Origin: Ailanthus altissimus
Lineage: Eukaryota; Streptophyta; Magnoliopsida; Sapindales; Simaroubaceae
Direction: 5' to 3'
NCBI GenBank assembly: GCA_946807835.1
Contig: OX327683.1
Coordinates: 6,081,001-6,145,000 of the forward strand
DNA length: 64,000 nucleotides
The stretch's first letter is position 1, and the number at the start of each line of letters is the position of its first letter. Positions 11,147 to 22,073 of this stretch are shown here, piece by piece. Both the position numbers and the translations under genes were made by a program. The notes beneath the pieces were generated by a model that saw only the letters and a list, made by a program, of their open reading frames with translations, did not search any database and was not told where the DNA came from.

Positions 11147-11855
11147 GATCTAGGACAATTCTTCACAAAGTGTCATTCCTTATTACAAAGGAAACACTTC
11201 TTGGATCTCCTCCTCGATTTTTTGCCCTTTTTTCTTTATGCAAGCAATGCTGCTCCATTCTTGGATTCAGATTTCTTTTCAATTCTTTTGAGTTTAATGA
11301 TGTCTTGACATCATTTATCATTAAGGACTCCTTACCATACAACAGCGTATCCACAAAGCTCTCATAGCTCTTAGGCAACGAACTTAACGAGATTATGGCC
11401 TTGTCTTTATTCTTGGTGTTAATGCCTAATTGCTCAAAACTTATGATGATCTTATTGAATCTGTCAATGTAGGCTCTCAATAAAGATCTCTCATATATAA
11501 TTAATTGATGCGATTTCTTTTTCACTAGAAGTCTATTTACAAGAGACTTCTTTATGTAAAATGCCTCGAGTCTCTTTTATAGCCCCAAAGTGATTTCTTC
11601 ATCACCAACTTTTCTTAATACTTTATTGCTCAACGCTAGGATTATAGGGTTGTGAATATTTTCTAAATCATGTCCCAATCTTTTTGCCAGGACTTTGAGG
11701 TTGTTGTTCTTGTACTAGTTAAGGAACTAGCTTCTTCCGATGTTGAGTCTAGCTATTTCTTTACTAGTAGAGCCATAACATTCTTCCTCCAAAGATTGAA
11801 GTCATTCATCCCATTAAACTTCTCTATTTCTTGCTTGATTGTAGCAATGGTTTAA
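11147..11855 (-). pseudogene. Copia gag fragment (Tork-like) with stop in the zinc knuckle
   Basis: The open part 11163-11525 reads RAYIDRFNKIIISFEQLGI, LSSLPKSYESFVDTLLYGKE and NSKELKRNL, the well-conserved C-terminal half of Tork/Tnt1 gag. Just downstream on the same strand (about 11150-11205) is KKCFLCNKE*HFVKNCP, a CCHC knuckle (C-x2-C-x4-H-x4-C) in which the residue before His has become a TGA stop. Sequence from 11530 to 11855 looks like the degenerate N-terminal half in other frames. Confidence 0.75.
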
Positions 11856-11884
11856 ATACCCTTGATATGTATTATTGAACCTTA

Positions 11885-11896
11885 GCTCTGATGTCA
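11885..11896 (-). other. Degenerate tRNA-Met primer-binding site
   Basis: The minus strand reads TGACATCAGAGC immediately inside the right LTR. The consensus complementary to plant initiator tRNA-Met is TGGTATCAGAGC, so there are three mismatches. Position and orientation fix the element's direction as minus. Confidence 0.6.
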
Positions 11897-11897
11897 G

Positions 11898-12730
11898 TGT
11901 TTTAGAGGGATTGTCTTTCTTACCGCGAGATTAGGTTAAAGCGTAGAACCTTAACCAAGTTTAACCTTGAACCCTAACTTCTTTACGAAGCGAAATAACC
12001 TAGATATCAAGAAATAATAGCAAGAATTCAAAGCAAATAATAAAGAGCACAATACAATAACTTACGTGGTTTGGCCAATTGCCTACGTCCATAGTGGATC
12101 CAAAGATCTTAGCCTTTCTTATTAACTCCCTAGAGAATTTACAGAAAAACTCAATGAAGAACCCTAAAAAGAATTTAATGTTTAGTTTATCATTACTCTT
12201 CCACGAACAATGAATACCCAAATAATTTAGTTCTACCATAGTACACACAAGCACTTAGTATCTACCTAGTTCTTCCCTCTCTTAGAGTCTCTTTTAATGC
12301 TTTATCTCAACTAAATGGTTTACAAGAGTTTATATGGGGTTATTTCGTGCTTACTAAACTTAATCCTTATTAGAGTAAAAGTCCATATATTTTGGAAGTC
12401 CAAAACTTCTAAAAACTTAGAAATGAATTAAAAACTAACTCTGCCAACTCTGATGTTGCGATGCTGGCTTGCTATTCTAGGTGTTGTGGCGTCTAGCCCT
12501 GGGCGCCACGATGCTCAGCCTTGGGCATCGTGACGCTTAACCCTGTACTAGCCTCCGCACTTTCTTTGGGTCTTTAAGTTCCGTTTCACTTCCCCCTTTA
12601 TCCCACAGGTCATAGACTTTTTTATGTGTGTCCTATGCATTCTTGACTTTTTGTGACTCTTTTTTTTGATATTCTACAAAATTCTTACCTTAACAAGATT
12701 GTTGAATCACCAAATCTCTAATATAAACCA
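11898..12730 (-). repeat. Right (5') LTR of the nested copia
   Basis: Starts TGTTTTAGAGGG and ends near ATAAACCA, matching the left copy through most of its length. It has its own version of the GC-rich block (12452-12545) with TGGGCGCCACGATGC and related words. The divergence between the two LTRs is easily visible, so this is an old insertion. Confidence 0.7.
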
Positions 12731-12737
12731 ATTTTTT

Positions 12738-13115
12738 ATATATGTGAAATAAGGGCATACAGCTGCCAAGTGCTATTACGGGTTTAATGTTGACTCTATG
12801 CTTAGAAGACCAATTGGTTATGACAATTCTAATAAAAATGGTTCTAGAAATAAAAATCAAGGACCGCTAACTATGTGCCTAGAGAATAGTTAGTTATGGT
12901 AACTCTAATAACAATGGTTCTAGAAATAGAAATCAAGGACCAAGAGGTCTAGGGAACTATAGTAATAGAGCAACTACATAACAGCACAACAAATAAATGA
13001 AGGATTTGTTGATGAAGGTTAGTATTTGAACTCTGGTACAACGTACCATCTGACGCACAATGCTATTAATCTCAGCAACAAAATGGAATATTCAAGTATG
13101 GACAAACTTATCCTT
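12738..13115 (+). pseudogene. Zinc knuckle and protease of the split plus-strand copia
   Basis: Directly after the nested element the frame reads K*GHTAAKCYYGFNVDSM (the second half of a CCHC knuckle), then repeated Asn/Gly/Arg-rich sequence. At about 13005-13115 it reads GFVDEG*YLNSGTTYHLTH, the protease start. The usual W-Y-L-D-S-G is stop-Y-L-N-S-G, so both the Trp and the catalytic Asp are lost. It continues the gag interrupted at 9581, which proves the nesting. Confidence 0.75.
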
Positions 13116-13332
13116 AATTTTTATAATTTTCTAAATACTTTCCACTTTTTATAAAATAGCTCATAAATTTTAGCAATTAAGTTCATAACATTTCATGCTC
13201 TAAAAGACTTCTTGTATGTCTAGGATAAAAGAGTAGATTGTAGAGTACTTGGAGTTTTTCAAATAGTCATCTAATGACGGGTAGGATTTTGTGTTATGGT
13301 GGTTGCTAGGTTGATTTTCAGAATCTTGATAA

Positions 13333-13910
13333 TCAAATCCTAATGAGATGCCTTATGATTTTCTGTATTTTAGACAGAGTGAGAAAGGTGCAAGGTTTAT
13401 AGTAATGGTTTAGAAATAAGGCAAGCTCGTTTTCCTGAAATAGTTTTAAAAGAATTCCCAAATCGATGATTTTCAGGTTTTTGGAGTATAGCTTGAACAT
13501 CCTTAGTGTATTCATGAAAAGAATGTGTAATAAGGCCACATAAAAGTATAAATTTTTAAGACATTTTTAATTCTGAATTCCACCTCAAATATATGCCCTT
13601 CTAAGCCAAGTGAAATATGTAAATTTTTGTGAAGATGTTTAGAAATATCTAGGCGAACCTCACTAATAAAAAAACTACTCCAACAAAAGCCATTAGAATT
13701 CGAGTCCATATCCATAAAACATCCAAGGTAATTTTCAAATAATGTCGCCATTGAATTTGTCATATGAATAAAAAGAAGAAACAGACTTGAACTTATAATG
13801 GTACAAATTGAAAACAAGGTTAGAAATAACCGAAGTAGTTGTAACAATATGGAATACCAATAAAAATCTATTAAAGCTCCTGGGTTTCTTGGAAATTTTC
13901 CTAGGGCCAA
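13333..13910 (-). pseudogene. LINE ORF1 remnant (DUF4283 / zf-CCHC_4 type)
   Basis: The minus-strand frame contains MTNSMATLFENYLGCFMDMD, GFCWSSFFISEVRLDISKHL and LHISLGLEGHIFEVEFR. These are hallmarks of plant LINE ORF1/gag-like proteins (RVRLDISKPLRRG-type segment). A frame change near 13560 leads to FILLCGLITHSFHEY, matching the CCHC knuckle that normally follows, with its last Cys changed to Tyr. The frame at 13333-13539 is a further shifted continuation. It is in the same orientation as the LINE 3' remnant at 7.4-8.4 kb. Confidence 0.65.
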
Positions 13911-13955
13911 ATACTTTTTGAACCGGTATTTACTATCCTAAAACTCTAAAGCGCT

Positions 13956-14598
13956 TGTGAATGACTTTACCCACAAGTAAAATAATAATAATAATAAAGA
14001 TCAATCACATAATAGAGATAATATTCAATTACATAAGGTACATACATATACATAGTTCGGCAATAACCGTCTACATCTATGGTAGATCACCAGATCCTCG
14101 CTTCTTTTATTCATTTCTTTTATATACAAGGAACTCTCAAAAGAGAAACTCAAGGAATAAAATAATAGAAAAACTCTTATGGAATCTATTTAGTGCTATC
14201 TTGTGCTTATGGCCAGCACCAAAGCTGTTTTAGCCCTTTAATCTCTCTGGTTGATGCATTAACAATTATAATGAATTACAATGGTTCGTATAAACTCTAT
14301 GCCGTCCTTAAAAGTCCTATTTCTTGTTAGAATAAGAGTTCACATATATAGGAGTTCAAATCACTTGAACTGAGCCAAAATAGAAAGCTATCGTAAGTCG
14401 TCACGTGAATAGTACGTTAGCGTGTGAACAGTACTAAATGAACAGCTCCTTGGCATAAACAGTACCTTACTTCCAACTTTTTATTTTTGTCCCTTTTTCG
14501 TTTGTCCCACATATACTTTTATCTTATGTTTGATTCCTTCTTAATTTTTAATTTAAAATTAAATTCAACTATAATTTTGAATAATCAAATTTTTAACA
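13956..14598 (-). repeat. Tork-type copia LTR, minus orientation
   Basis: In reverse complement it starts TGTTAAAAATTTGATTATTC (from 14598) and ends ...GTCATTCACA (13956). It matches the plus-oriented LTR at 6469: the TTTTGGCTCA word near 14380, the GTGAATAGTA/GTGAACAGTA words (14404-14435) and a degenerate copy of the GGATCC/CTACGT landmark near 14070-14098. No coding region adjoins it. It is probably solo or truncated. Confidence 0.5.
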
Positions 14599-15029
14599 AA
14601 ATTCTTGTAAATGAAAAATATCGTCCCAAAGCCATTTAAAGAACAAATTAACTCCATGTTTTCAAAGGTCCTTCATAGTACATTGAAAGGTTCTTTGATA
14701 ATAATTAATAGTTGTCTTGAACTCTCTCAACTATTCTCGTAAAACACATTTTCTTTTTTTTTTTCGTTGAAGAGGGAGTTTTTCCTTTTCGATGAATTTA
14801 TTCTCTTCGTCTCTTCTTTATTTATTTATTTTTATTCTCCTTCCTTGAGAGTGATTATTCTTTAGTGATTTATTCTCACTTATATTTAGATCTAGAGTAA
14901 GTTGGTGTGTTTTTATTTTTCTTGTATGGTAATTTTATATGGTATTTTTTAAAATTTGATGCTACTACGATTCAGATATGAAAAGTTACATGTGCAGGAA
15001 AAAAAAACATCAAATTTTGTGGAGCAACA

Positions 15030-15305
15030 GTAACAACTAACAATATTTATTAGATGGATAGAATTTCAAAAGAGCATTCAAGACATTTCCAATGGTGCTC
15101 TAAATTGTGTGCACAAAATTTTATTACCTTTTGTTTTATGCACATTTTTATCCTTCCTCAAGTGTGTTAGCCATAGTTTATCTAATGTGTTACTGTAATA
15201 GTTTGCCCCCAAATCTTTGATTTGGGCTTCATTATAAAGTTTTTTTATTCTTTATATTGTTTTTTAATGAATTAAATTTTTACTTTTCTTTTATTAAAAA
15301 AAAAA
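15030..15305 (+). pseudogene. Possible LINE 3' end with poly(A) tail
   Basis: A plus-strand reading near 15078-15190 (HISNGALNCVHKILL...) resembles the end of the RNase H-like domain of plant LINEs (H-I-P-R-x-x-N-x-V-A-H). It is followed by a T-rich 3' UTR-like segment and an A10 run at 15296-15305. The match is short and the call is tentative. Confidence 0.3.
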
Positions 15306-16379
15306 GTGAGTTCAATTTAACATTGCTAATCAAGCAAATTCAGGCGAAGAAGTGATATAGGCCCAAGTATTCCTTGTGATGAAATCCATCTTACTCCAGC
15401 CCAAAAAATATTTTTCAACCCAAATATTTGAGTTTTGGTGCTCTTATGGTCAGTTTGGGATGGTGAATTTTTATCTTACATTTTGTGTAAAAACATTCTA
15501 TTTATTAATATTATACTCTATTAAAAATTTAAAATATTATATATAAATCCAAATTATTCTCAAAATTCCCTTTACTATTTAATATATGTATATATATATA
15601 TATATATTTCTTTCTTTCTTTTTCTCAACATACCTTTTATTTGATCATTATTGCTTCTTTATTTATAAAGTAATATCTTTAACATAGAATTATAATCTTG
15701 CCCAAAACAATTTAATATAAATAATTATTGAATTAGTATTATTTATTTTTAAATAATTTTATTCAAGATAAAATTATAAGTATAAAAAATTTTAAAAATA
15801 GGGTGTGATTACACAAAATAAGTGATAAAAATATCATTACTGCCAGTTTATCTTTAAAAAGCTTCATTTTTTTTTCTTGCATTATTATGCATCAAACAAC
15901 TATATAATAGAAATTTATTATTGTTTTATATTTTATAAGTTTCTCAATATTCTTTCCAAAATTTTTATCGTATTTTTTATAAAAAAATTCTAAAATACTT
16001 ACGTAAGTAAAAAAAAAGAAAAGCAAATGGAATAAAATAATTTGAGACAAGTAACTAAAAATTTAAAAAATATGATGAAAAAACTAGAAAGGCTCAATAT
16101 TATATCCATTATTTTTTAGATATGAAAACTTTTGAAGTGAGAAAAATCTTTTAATTAGAAAAGGAAATATCTATAGGAGATCTAATTAATAAAAATTAAC
16201 TTCTAAGTATTATAGGTTGGATGCTTGCCATTAACCTAAAAGAAGACTAGTTTGTTAGGTAATATTGTCTACCATTCATATATATCTAACACTTGCTCAA
16301 TTTTTATTTGATATGGGACGTGACATTCTCACCTACTTAATTATGTGACATTCTCATCATATTTAGTTTAAACTCAAGG
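15306..16379. other. AT-rich DNA, no gene seen
   Basis: Contains a TA dinucleotide run near 15586-15608 followed by a short TTTC run. Nothing else was recognised. Confidence 0.5.
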
Positions 16380-18084
16380 TCGCATCTACTTTCCTCTTCC
16401 ATTGAGAATTAAACACCTTGGTCTCCGCCTTGGAAGTAATGATGGCTTGTTGAGAGTCCTCTAAAGCTGCCCTTAACTCTCTAACCATAACTTCTAGTTC
16501 AACCTTTTAAGTTTCTGATGCCTTTAAAAAATTAGCACCGATGGAAGCCTGATTACTGAACTCTCATCACGTTTCTTTTAAACCTGGATATTTGTAGTTG
16601 ATACATGCTCTTGCAATTGAGTGATTGTCTTCTCCAAAGAATCCTTCCTGAATTTGAACTCCTTAGCCTTGGCTTTCAAAGAAGAGATCCCATCCTCATC
16701 GGGCCTCATGAAAGTCTGAAGTTCAACCCTCTCTTGCAATAAGCCCTTGTTGGCCTTCTTGACACTTTTAATCTTATTATTAGTAGCCTTTAGCTCTTGC
16801 CTTCACTCAGCAACGACTAGACACCCCTTAAGACTGGACATCGGTTGTAAATTCTCCTCTTTTAACCTTTAAAGAGAACATTGTACTATAAATTATTACC
16901 TTTTCATCAGTTGAGCATCATATACCATTTTCTCAATTTTCCCTTTAAATTCTCCACCCGCCTTTAAGAAGCTCAAAGTTCTCTTTATAAGCACTGACAG
17001 TGCATAAACCATCTTATAAAAGCCTACAAATACAAGCAAACAAACCTAATTCAAACACATGAGACCAAAAAAAAACCAAAACCATACTAAAAAATGGTTA
17101 TCTTACCATGATCCAAGAAAAAGCACTTTTGAGCTTGAGTCTTCACTTCTTATCTTAGAAATCAATTTCCTATCACCACGCATAAAAAGCTTTCTTAAGA
17201 TGGTAGCCAAACTCTCTAGTTCCATCCTAACAATGAAAGAATTCTTTATACCACTTTGGCATAGCCTCTCTTCAAAAAACAATGAGCAAAGTCACCATCA
17301 TTTCTAAGTGCTCCTCTCGAAGGAATTTAGGGAGAAGAAGATGAAGGGGAGCTTGGAGATGAAGCAGGATTGTGACCTTTTCCTACTTTTATCTTAGGGT
17401 GGGGGAGTAAGGCCTTTCGAGTCACTCTTAATGTCGATTGAAAGTCTTTGTAAATGAGCTCTGAAGATTAAGTATAAATAAAAAAAAAGAAAATGTAAAA
17501 AGAAAGAATGAAAAAAAAATTATCCAAAAGAACAAAACTCTCTAGTAGAAGATCAAAAGCAACAACTAATAGAGCCAACTCGGTCTAAGTATACTTTAGA
17601 GTGATAGAAACAACCTCCAAAACCAAACTTCCAATGGCAGGGTTAGAAGTCTTTAGCATTTTAAAGGCGAGAGAAATGTCAGGTCCAAGAACCATAAGAG
17701 CACTCTTAAATACCTTCTTTTTCTTCTTAGGTGTCATTAATTTTTTTTTTCGGGGGAGGGGGTTGGAGAAGGGGAGCTCCTTATTGCAAAAAGTCTTATA
17801 GTAAATTAAGAAGGTCATTCGTAAAAGCATAAAGATCAGCAATTGAAAAAAAACTAACTTGTTAAAACCTTTAAAATGAAAATACCATGGAAAGAAAAAA
17901 AAAACCACAACTTGGTCTCCTCTTTAGATACAATGCAATTGGAGGGATAACAAACATTTTTGAAGTAGCAGAAACACGAGGAAAGATGCTCCTTTATGGG
18001 GAAAAATAAGATGGAAAGCTCGGTGGGAGCAGTGGTGGAATGATCATTGGTAGAAGAACTAGGCTCAAAAGCTCTAGTAGAGGT
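16380..18084 (-). pseudogene. Degenerate coiled-coil gene, 3' part (transposon-associated type)
   Basis: Minus-strand translation of about 16390-16810 gives a long charged helix: ELKATNNKIKSVKKANKGLL, then SSLKAKAKEFKFRKDSLEKT, and after two stops and a frameshift VELEVMVRELRAALEDSQQA. The heptad pattern predicts a coiled coil. Further upstream on the strand are an open frame at 17585-17908 (LMVLGPDISLAFKMLKTSNP) and one at 17854-18132. I do not recognise a specific family. The coiled coil and layout resemble the antisense Transposase_28-type gene at 55.9-58.4 kb, and this may be an older relative. The copia at 18085 interrupts it; the other side resumes at 23452. Confidence 0.4.
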
Positions 18085-18563
18085 TGTAAAGAAAATGCAT
18101 ATAGTAGGAAAGTTTGAGTGTTTGGATGACAAGAAAATTTTCTAAGAAAATGTGAAGACAAGTTTATGAATTTTCTTGATTTTTTATATTGTATTTCTTG
18201 TATTCAAATGAATAAAAAATACTATTTTTTATAGTTACAATTCTTAACAACTACTTACACGTGTCCTTTGATCCATAAAACAAGCTAACAAACTCTAACT
18301 AATTATTGGCGGGAACTAATAATCATTCTTCTACAGTAGCCATTAATCAATCAACTTCTAACACTTGTATGCCACCTTAAGTGATCAACTTAGCACCTAA
18401 TCAAGCTCCAATATTTCATTGTAACTAAGCTCCAGAAATGTGACCAACTCAGCACCTCTGTTGTAGTAACTCATCTCCAGAAATGTGACCAACTCAGCAC
18501 CTCTGTTGTAGCAACTCATCACCAGAAATGTGACCAACTCAGCACCTCTGTTGTATCCTTACA
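18085..18563 (-). repeat. Left (3') LTR of the 18-23 kb copia, with 3 x 45-bp repeats
   Basis: Runs from TGTAAAGAAA to TCCTTACA. Three tandem 45-bp units (CCAGAAATGTGACCAACTCA core) lie near its right end at about 18421-18555; the partner LTR has a single unit. This accounts for the 91-bp length difference. Confidence 0.95.
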
Positions 18564-18583
18564 TCCCCCTTCAAGCTCAAGGT
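18564..18583 (-). other. Polypurine tract region of the 18-23 kb copia
   Basis: The minus strand reads GAGCTTGAAGGGGGA directly before the 3' LTR, the expected place and composition for plus-strand priming. Confidence 0.7.
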
Positions 18584-20110
18584 CTGGGAAAGACATTGAG
18601 ATTGCAACGATGGAAATGAAATCTGTCAAAAGTCAGGGGTTTTGTGAGCACATTTGCGGTTTGGTCAGTACTAGGAACATACCTATCTTCAACTTGTTGA
18701 TTAGCAAATTTTTCATGAATAAAGTGAATATCTAGCTCAATATATTTGGTTTAGGAGTGGAACACTAGATTTAGAGCTAGGACCTGTGTACTTTGATTAT
18801 CACACTAGATGATAGGAACTTGAGGTGATGTTAAATGAAATTCTGACAGCAATGAGCTTAACCATAGTATTTCTGAACCTGCTGAGGCTAAGGCTCGATA
18901 TTCAGCCTCCGTACTGGATCTGAAAATGACAGTTTGCTTCTTAGAAGACTAGGAAACCAAGTTTTGATAAATTATATGCAATAACCAGATATTGATATTT
19001 GATCAACTAGATCATTACCCCAATCAGAATCGGAGTAACTTGTGAGCTACATAGATCCTGAATCTATAGATTCAAGACTATAGTGAGCTGTTTGTTTGAG
19101 ATACTAGAGAACTCTTTCTGTCTATCATTGCTGAATTGTTGGAGTAGCTAAATACTGACTTAATTTATGAACAGAGAAAGCTATATCAAGTCTGGTCAGT
19201 GTTGTATATTACAGAGCCTCAACAATGCTTCTATACAATGTAAAATCACGAAATAATTCAGAATTGTCAACAAATAATTTTTTATTCAAAATCATAGGAG
19301 TTTCACAACCTTTGTACTCATCCATATTGGCTTTCTTCAACAAATCAGAAACATACTTTGTTTGAGACAAATACAACTCTATCTTTATTGGCTGAACCTC
19401 TATACCAAAGAAATAAATGAATTCACCCAAGTCTTTTAAGGCAAATTATCATTAAGATAATGAATAAATTGCTGCATCAAGGTATTATCATTCACTATAA
19501 CTAACAAGTACTAGAAGTAACTTCCCAGGTGTGTGTCTTATGAACAATGAAGTATCTGATTTTAAGTTGATAATACCCCATTGCAGCAGTGCATTCTTGA
19601 GCTTATCATACCAAGCTCTAGGAGCTTGCTTCAACCCATACAAAGCTTTAAGAAGTTTACAAACAAATAAGGATCTACTAGCATCAATAAAACCTGTCAG
19701 TTGCCTTATATAAACATCCTCAGTTAAGGTGTCATTTAAGAAGGCATTATTAACATCAAGCTGTTTTATGGTCCAATGATTCATAACTGCTAAGCTCAGT
19801 ATAAGCTTTACTATTGAAGGTTTTATAACTGAACTAAAGGTATCAAAATAGTTTATTCCAGGTGTTTGCAGAAAACCTTTGGCCACCAATCTAGCTTTGT
19901 ACTTCTCTAAACTTCCATCTAATCTATATTTATTTTAAATACCCATTTATTGTCAATTACTTTTGAAGCCTGTGACTCAGGCACAAGTGACCAGGTTCCA
20001 TTTTTTATCAAGGCAGTATACTCATCTACCATAGCTTGTCTCTATTTTTCATCTTGTAAGGCATCTGTAACTGTTTTTGTTATAAGCTTACAACTTCAGA
20101 CTGATATACA
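18570..20110 (-). pseudogene. Copia reverse transcriptase and RNase H, degenerate
   Basis: The RT part (19488-19889) reads MVAKGFLQTPGINYFDTFS, QLDVNNAFLNDTLTEDVY and LKALYGLKQAPRAWYDKL, classic copia RT. The catalytic YVDD region follows a frameshift near 19490-19510 and reads IVND, so one metal-binding Asp is replaced. After it come KDLGEFIYFFGIEVQ and LSQTKYVSDLLKKANM (19209-19430). RNase H lies at 18600-19200 with STEAEYRALA and WCDNQST recognisable, and a stop inside VFHS*TKYIE. Not functional. Confidence 0.85.
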
Positions 20111-20217
20111 AATGCTTTTAGTTTTCTTATTCCAAATTTAGATCTAGTTCTCGTTGGATGTACTGATATTGAATGGCGTACTTGGTTTGGAAGATGTAAT
20201 TGAGTTTGTGTTTGTGG

Positions 20218-21905
20218 TTATGATTGTTGTTGGATATCAAAAGAAAAAGTATCTGTGTGAGTGCTATTTGAAGCTTGGTTCTGATTCTGGTTGGGATTGA
20301 AACAAAAGAAGTGATTTGCTGCTGTGTTAAATATTGTTTCAGGGCATGTTGCACACTCATTAGATTTGGAAAAGGTGAAAGGTAAAGAGTAATTAGAAAA
20401 GAGATTATCTAGACTATAATTAGAAATAGCAGATGGAGGAAAGAAGTGTATACAGGGAAAACAACCTTTATTAAAGACAACATGACTAGCAATGTAAACC
20501 TTACCAAATGGATGCAAGCATTTATAACCTTTGTGATTTGTACTATAACCCAAAAATACATACTTATCAATATGAAAATTTAATTTATTTGTGTAATATA
20601 GTCTGAGATAAGGGAAACAAACACAACCAAAGACCTTTAAGAAAGAATAGTCTAGTCGTTGATGAAATAATTTGTCAAATAGTGATATGTTGTTTAAAAT
20701 TGTAGTAGGAAATTTATTGATTAAGTATGAAGCAATACTAAAAGCATCCCACCAGAAAGATAATAGGAGATCAGCCTAAGCAAGCATAGTAAGACCTGTT
20801 TCAACCAAATGTCTGTGTTTTATTTCAATAACACCATTTTGGTTGTGTGTACGTGGGTAAGGATGCCTAAAATGAATGCCCTTTTGTTTTAAAAACTGAG
20901 TAAAAGACCTAAACTCTCCTCCCTAATCAGATTGCACACTCTTGATACTTTTATCAAGTTATTTTTCAACAAATACTTTATAATCTTTGAAAATATTGAA
21001 TGCATCTGATTTTGACTTCATAGGATACACCAAATTATACCTAGTATAATCATCTACAAAACTCATGTAGTATTTGTACCCCTATTTAGTTTCAACAGAT
21101 GCAGGATCCCATACATCTATATAAATCAGTTCTAATGAATTTTTGGACTTAATACCAATACATGCAAAATGAAATTTATGTAGCTTTCCCATCTGGCAAG
21201 AATCACAGAATTCAAGTTTCAGAAGTTTAGTATTTAGACAAATCAAATTGCAAGAAACAAATATAGTTTTTATAACAGAGAGGCTTGGATGCCCAAGCCT
21301 TTGATGTCATAAACTAAAATCAGATAAGGTTTGGCTATTACAATCAATTGCAGAAATGTTACAAGTACCTGAATCTGACATTCTTGAATTATAAGACTTT
21401 ACAGGTGAGTCAGTTGTACAACACTGACTCTTATTTATCAAACAAGGTGCATTTGAACAATATTGAGACAACATAGAAGATGGATGGTTATTTGACAATG
21501 ATCTAGTGACAGAGAAATTTACAGCACATGAAGAATCATATAAGAGCAAAAATTTATATAGTCTCTTCACAGCAATACATCTTATCAGCAAAGTTCATTT
21601 CTCCTTATCCTTGATAAGGCAAATATGATAATGAAATTCAACAAAGATATTATTGTCAGACACTAATTTTGGCACACTTATTAAGTTCTTGATAATTAAA
21701 GGTAGATTTAACAACCCCCTTAGAACTAGATTAATTCTAAAATTTGACTTAAGCAAAGTTACGCCAGTAAATAGAATTTGCAACCCAATACCATTACCAA
21801 TTATGAGTTTCTCATTACTTGAGAATTCAGACTTCTGACTGAGATTGTTAGCATTATTGGTTAAGTGATGTGTAGCTCCAGAGTCTAGATACCAATTTTG
21901 ATCAA
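20218..21905 (-). pseudogene. Copia protease and integrase, degenerate
   Basis: The protease starts at about 21900 with WYLDSGATHHLTNN, with intact D-S-G (21879-21887). The pre-integrase region spans 21307-21783 in two frames. Integrase (about 21210-20560) shows CDSCQMGKLH, IYIDVWDP, VQSD*GGEF and NGVIEIKHRH. The three acidic D, D, E residues remain, but stops separate them. It continues as KVFGCVCFPYLRLYY and YSTNHKGYKCLHP (20218-20553), the C-terminal integrase region. Confidence 0.85.
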
Positions 21906-22073
21906 GACCATTCTCTTAAGTTATCTATTCAGCCATGTAAGTAGACTTATTTACATTAGTCATGAAAGAGTTTCCTGATCCAGAACCATTTGAATTCTGA
22001 TAGCCACTGTTATTATATCCACCTTGTTTTTTTTGGAGTATAGTCTTTGTAGTACCTATAAGAACATTTTAAG

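Larger units (their letters stand above)
9582..12730 (-). mobile_element. Nested Tnt1/Tork-like copia element, internally deleted
   Basis: Two LTR copies, about 9582-10432 and 11898-12730, share long stretches at an offset of 2310 bp in their left parts (for example TTAAAGCG.AGAACCTTAACC). Between them on the minus strand lie gag (about 11147-11855) and a protease region (10672-11082), but no integrase, RT or RNase H. A decayed tRNA-Met primer-binding site sits beside the right LTR. The element split the gag of the surrounding plus-strand copia. A clean target duplication could not be read because both outer ends have diverged. Confidence 0.75.
8390..13115 (+). mobile_element. Plus-strand copia element, broken and split by a nested copia
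   Basis: LTR/leader-like sequence (about 8390-8730, including CCCGCCAAAAGTTAG, similar to the LTR of the element at 18085) is followed by gag (8735-9581). After the nested element at 9582-12730 the same reading resumes with the zinc knuckle and protease (12738-13115). Integrase, RT and RNase H are missing; LINE-derived DNA begins soon after. Gag wording is close to that of the 18-23 kb element, so the two belong to one lineage (RE1/Ale-like, inferred). Confidence 0.7.

Noticed and set aside
6469..14598. The LTRs at 6469-7350 and 13956-14598 as a pair from one element
   Set aside because: They are in opposite orientation; LTRs of one element must be direct repeats.
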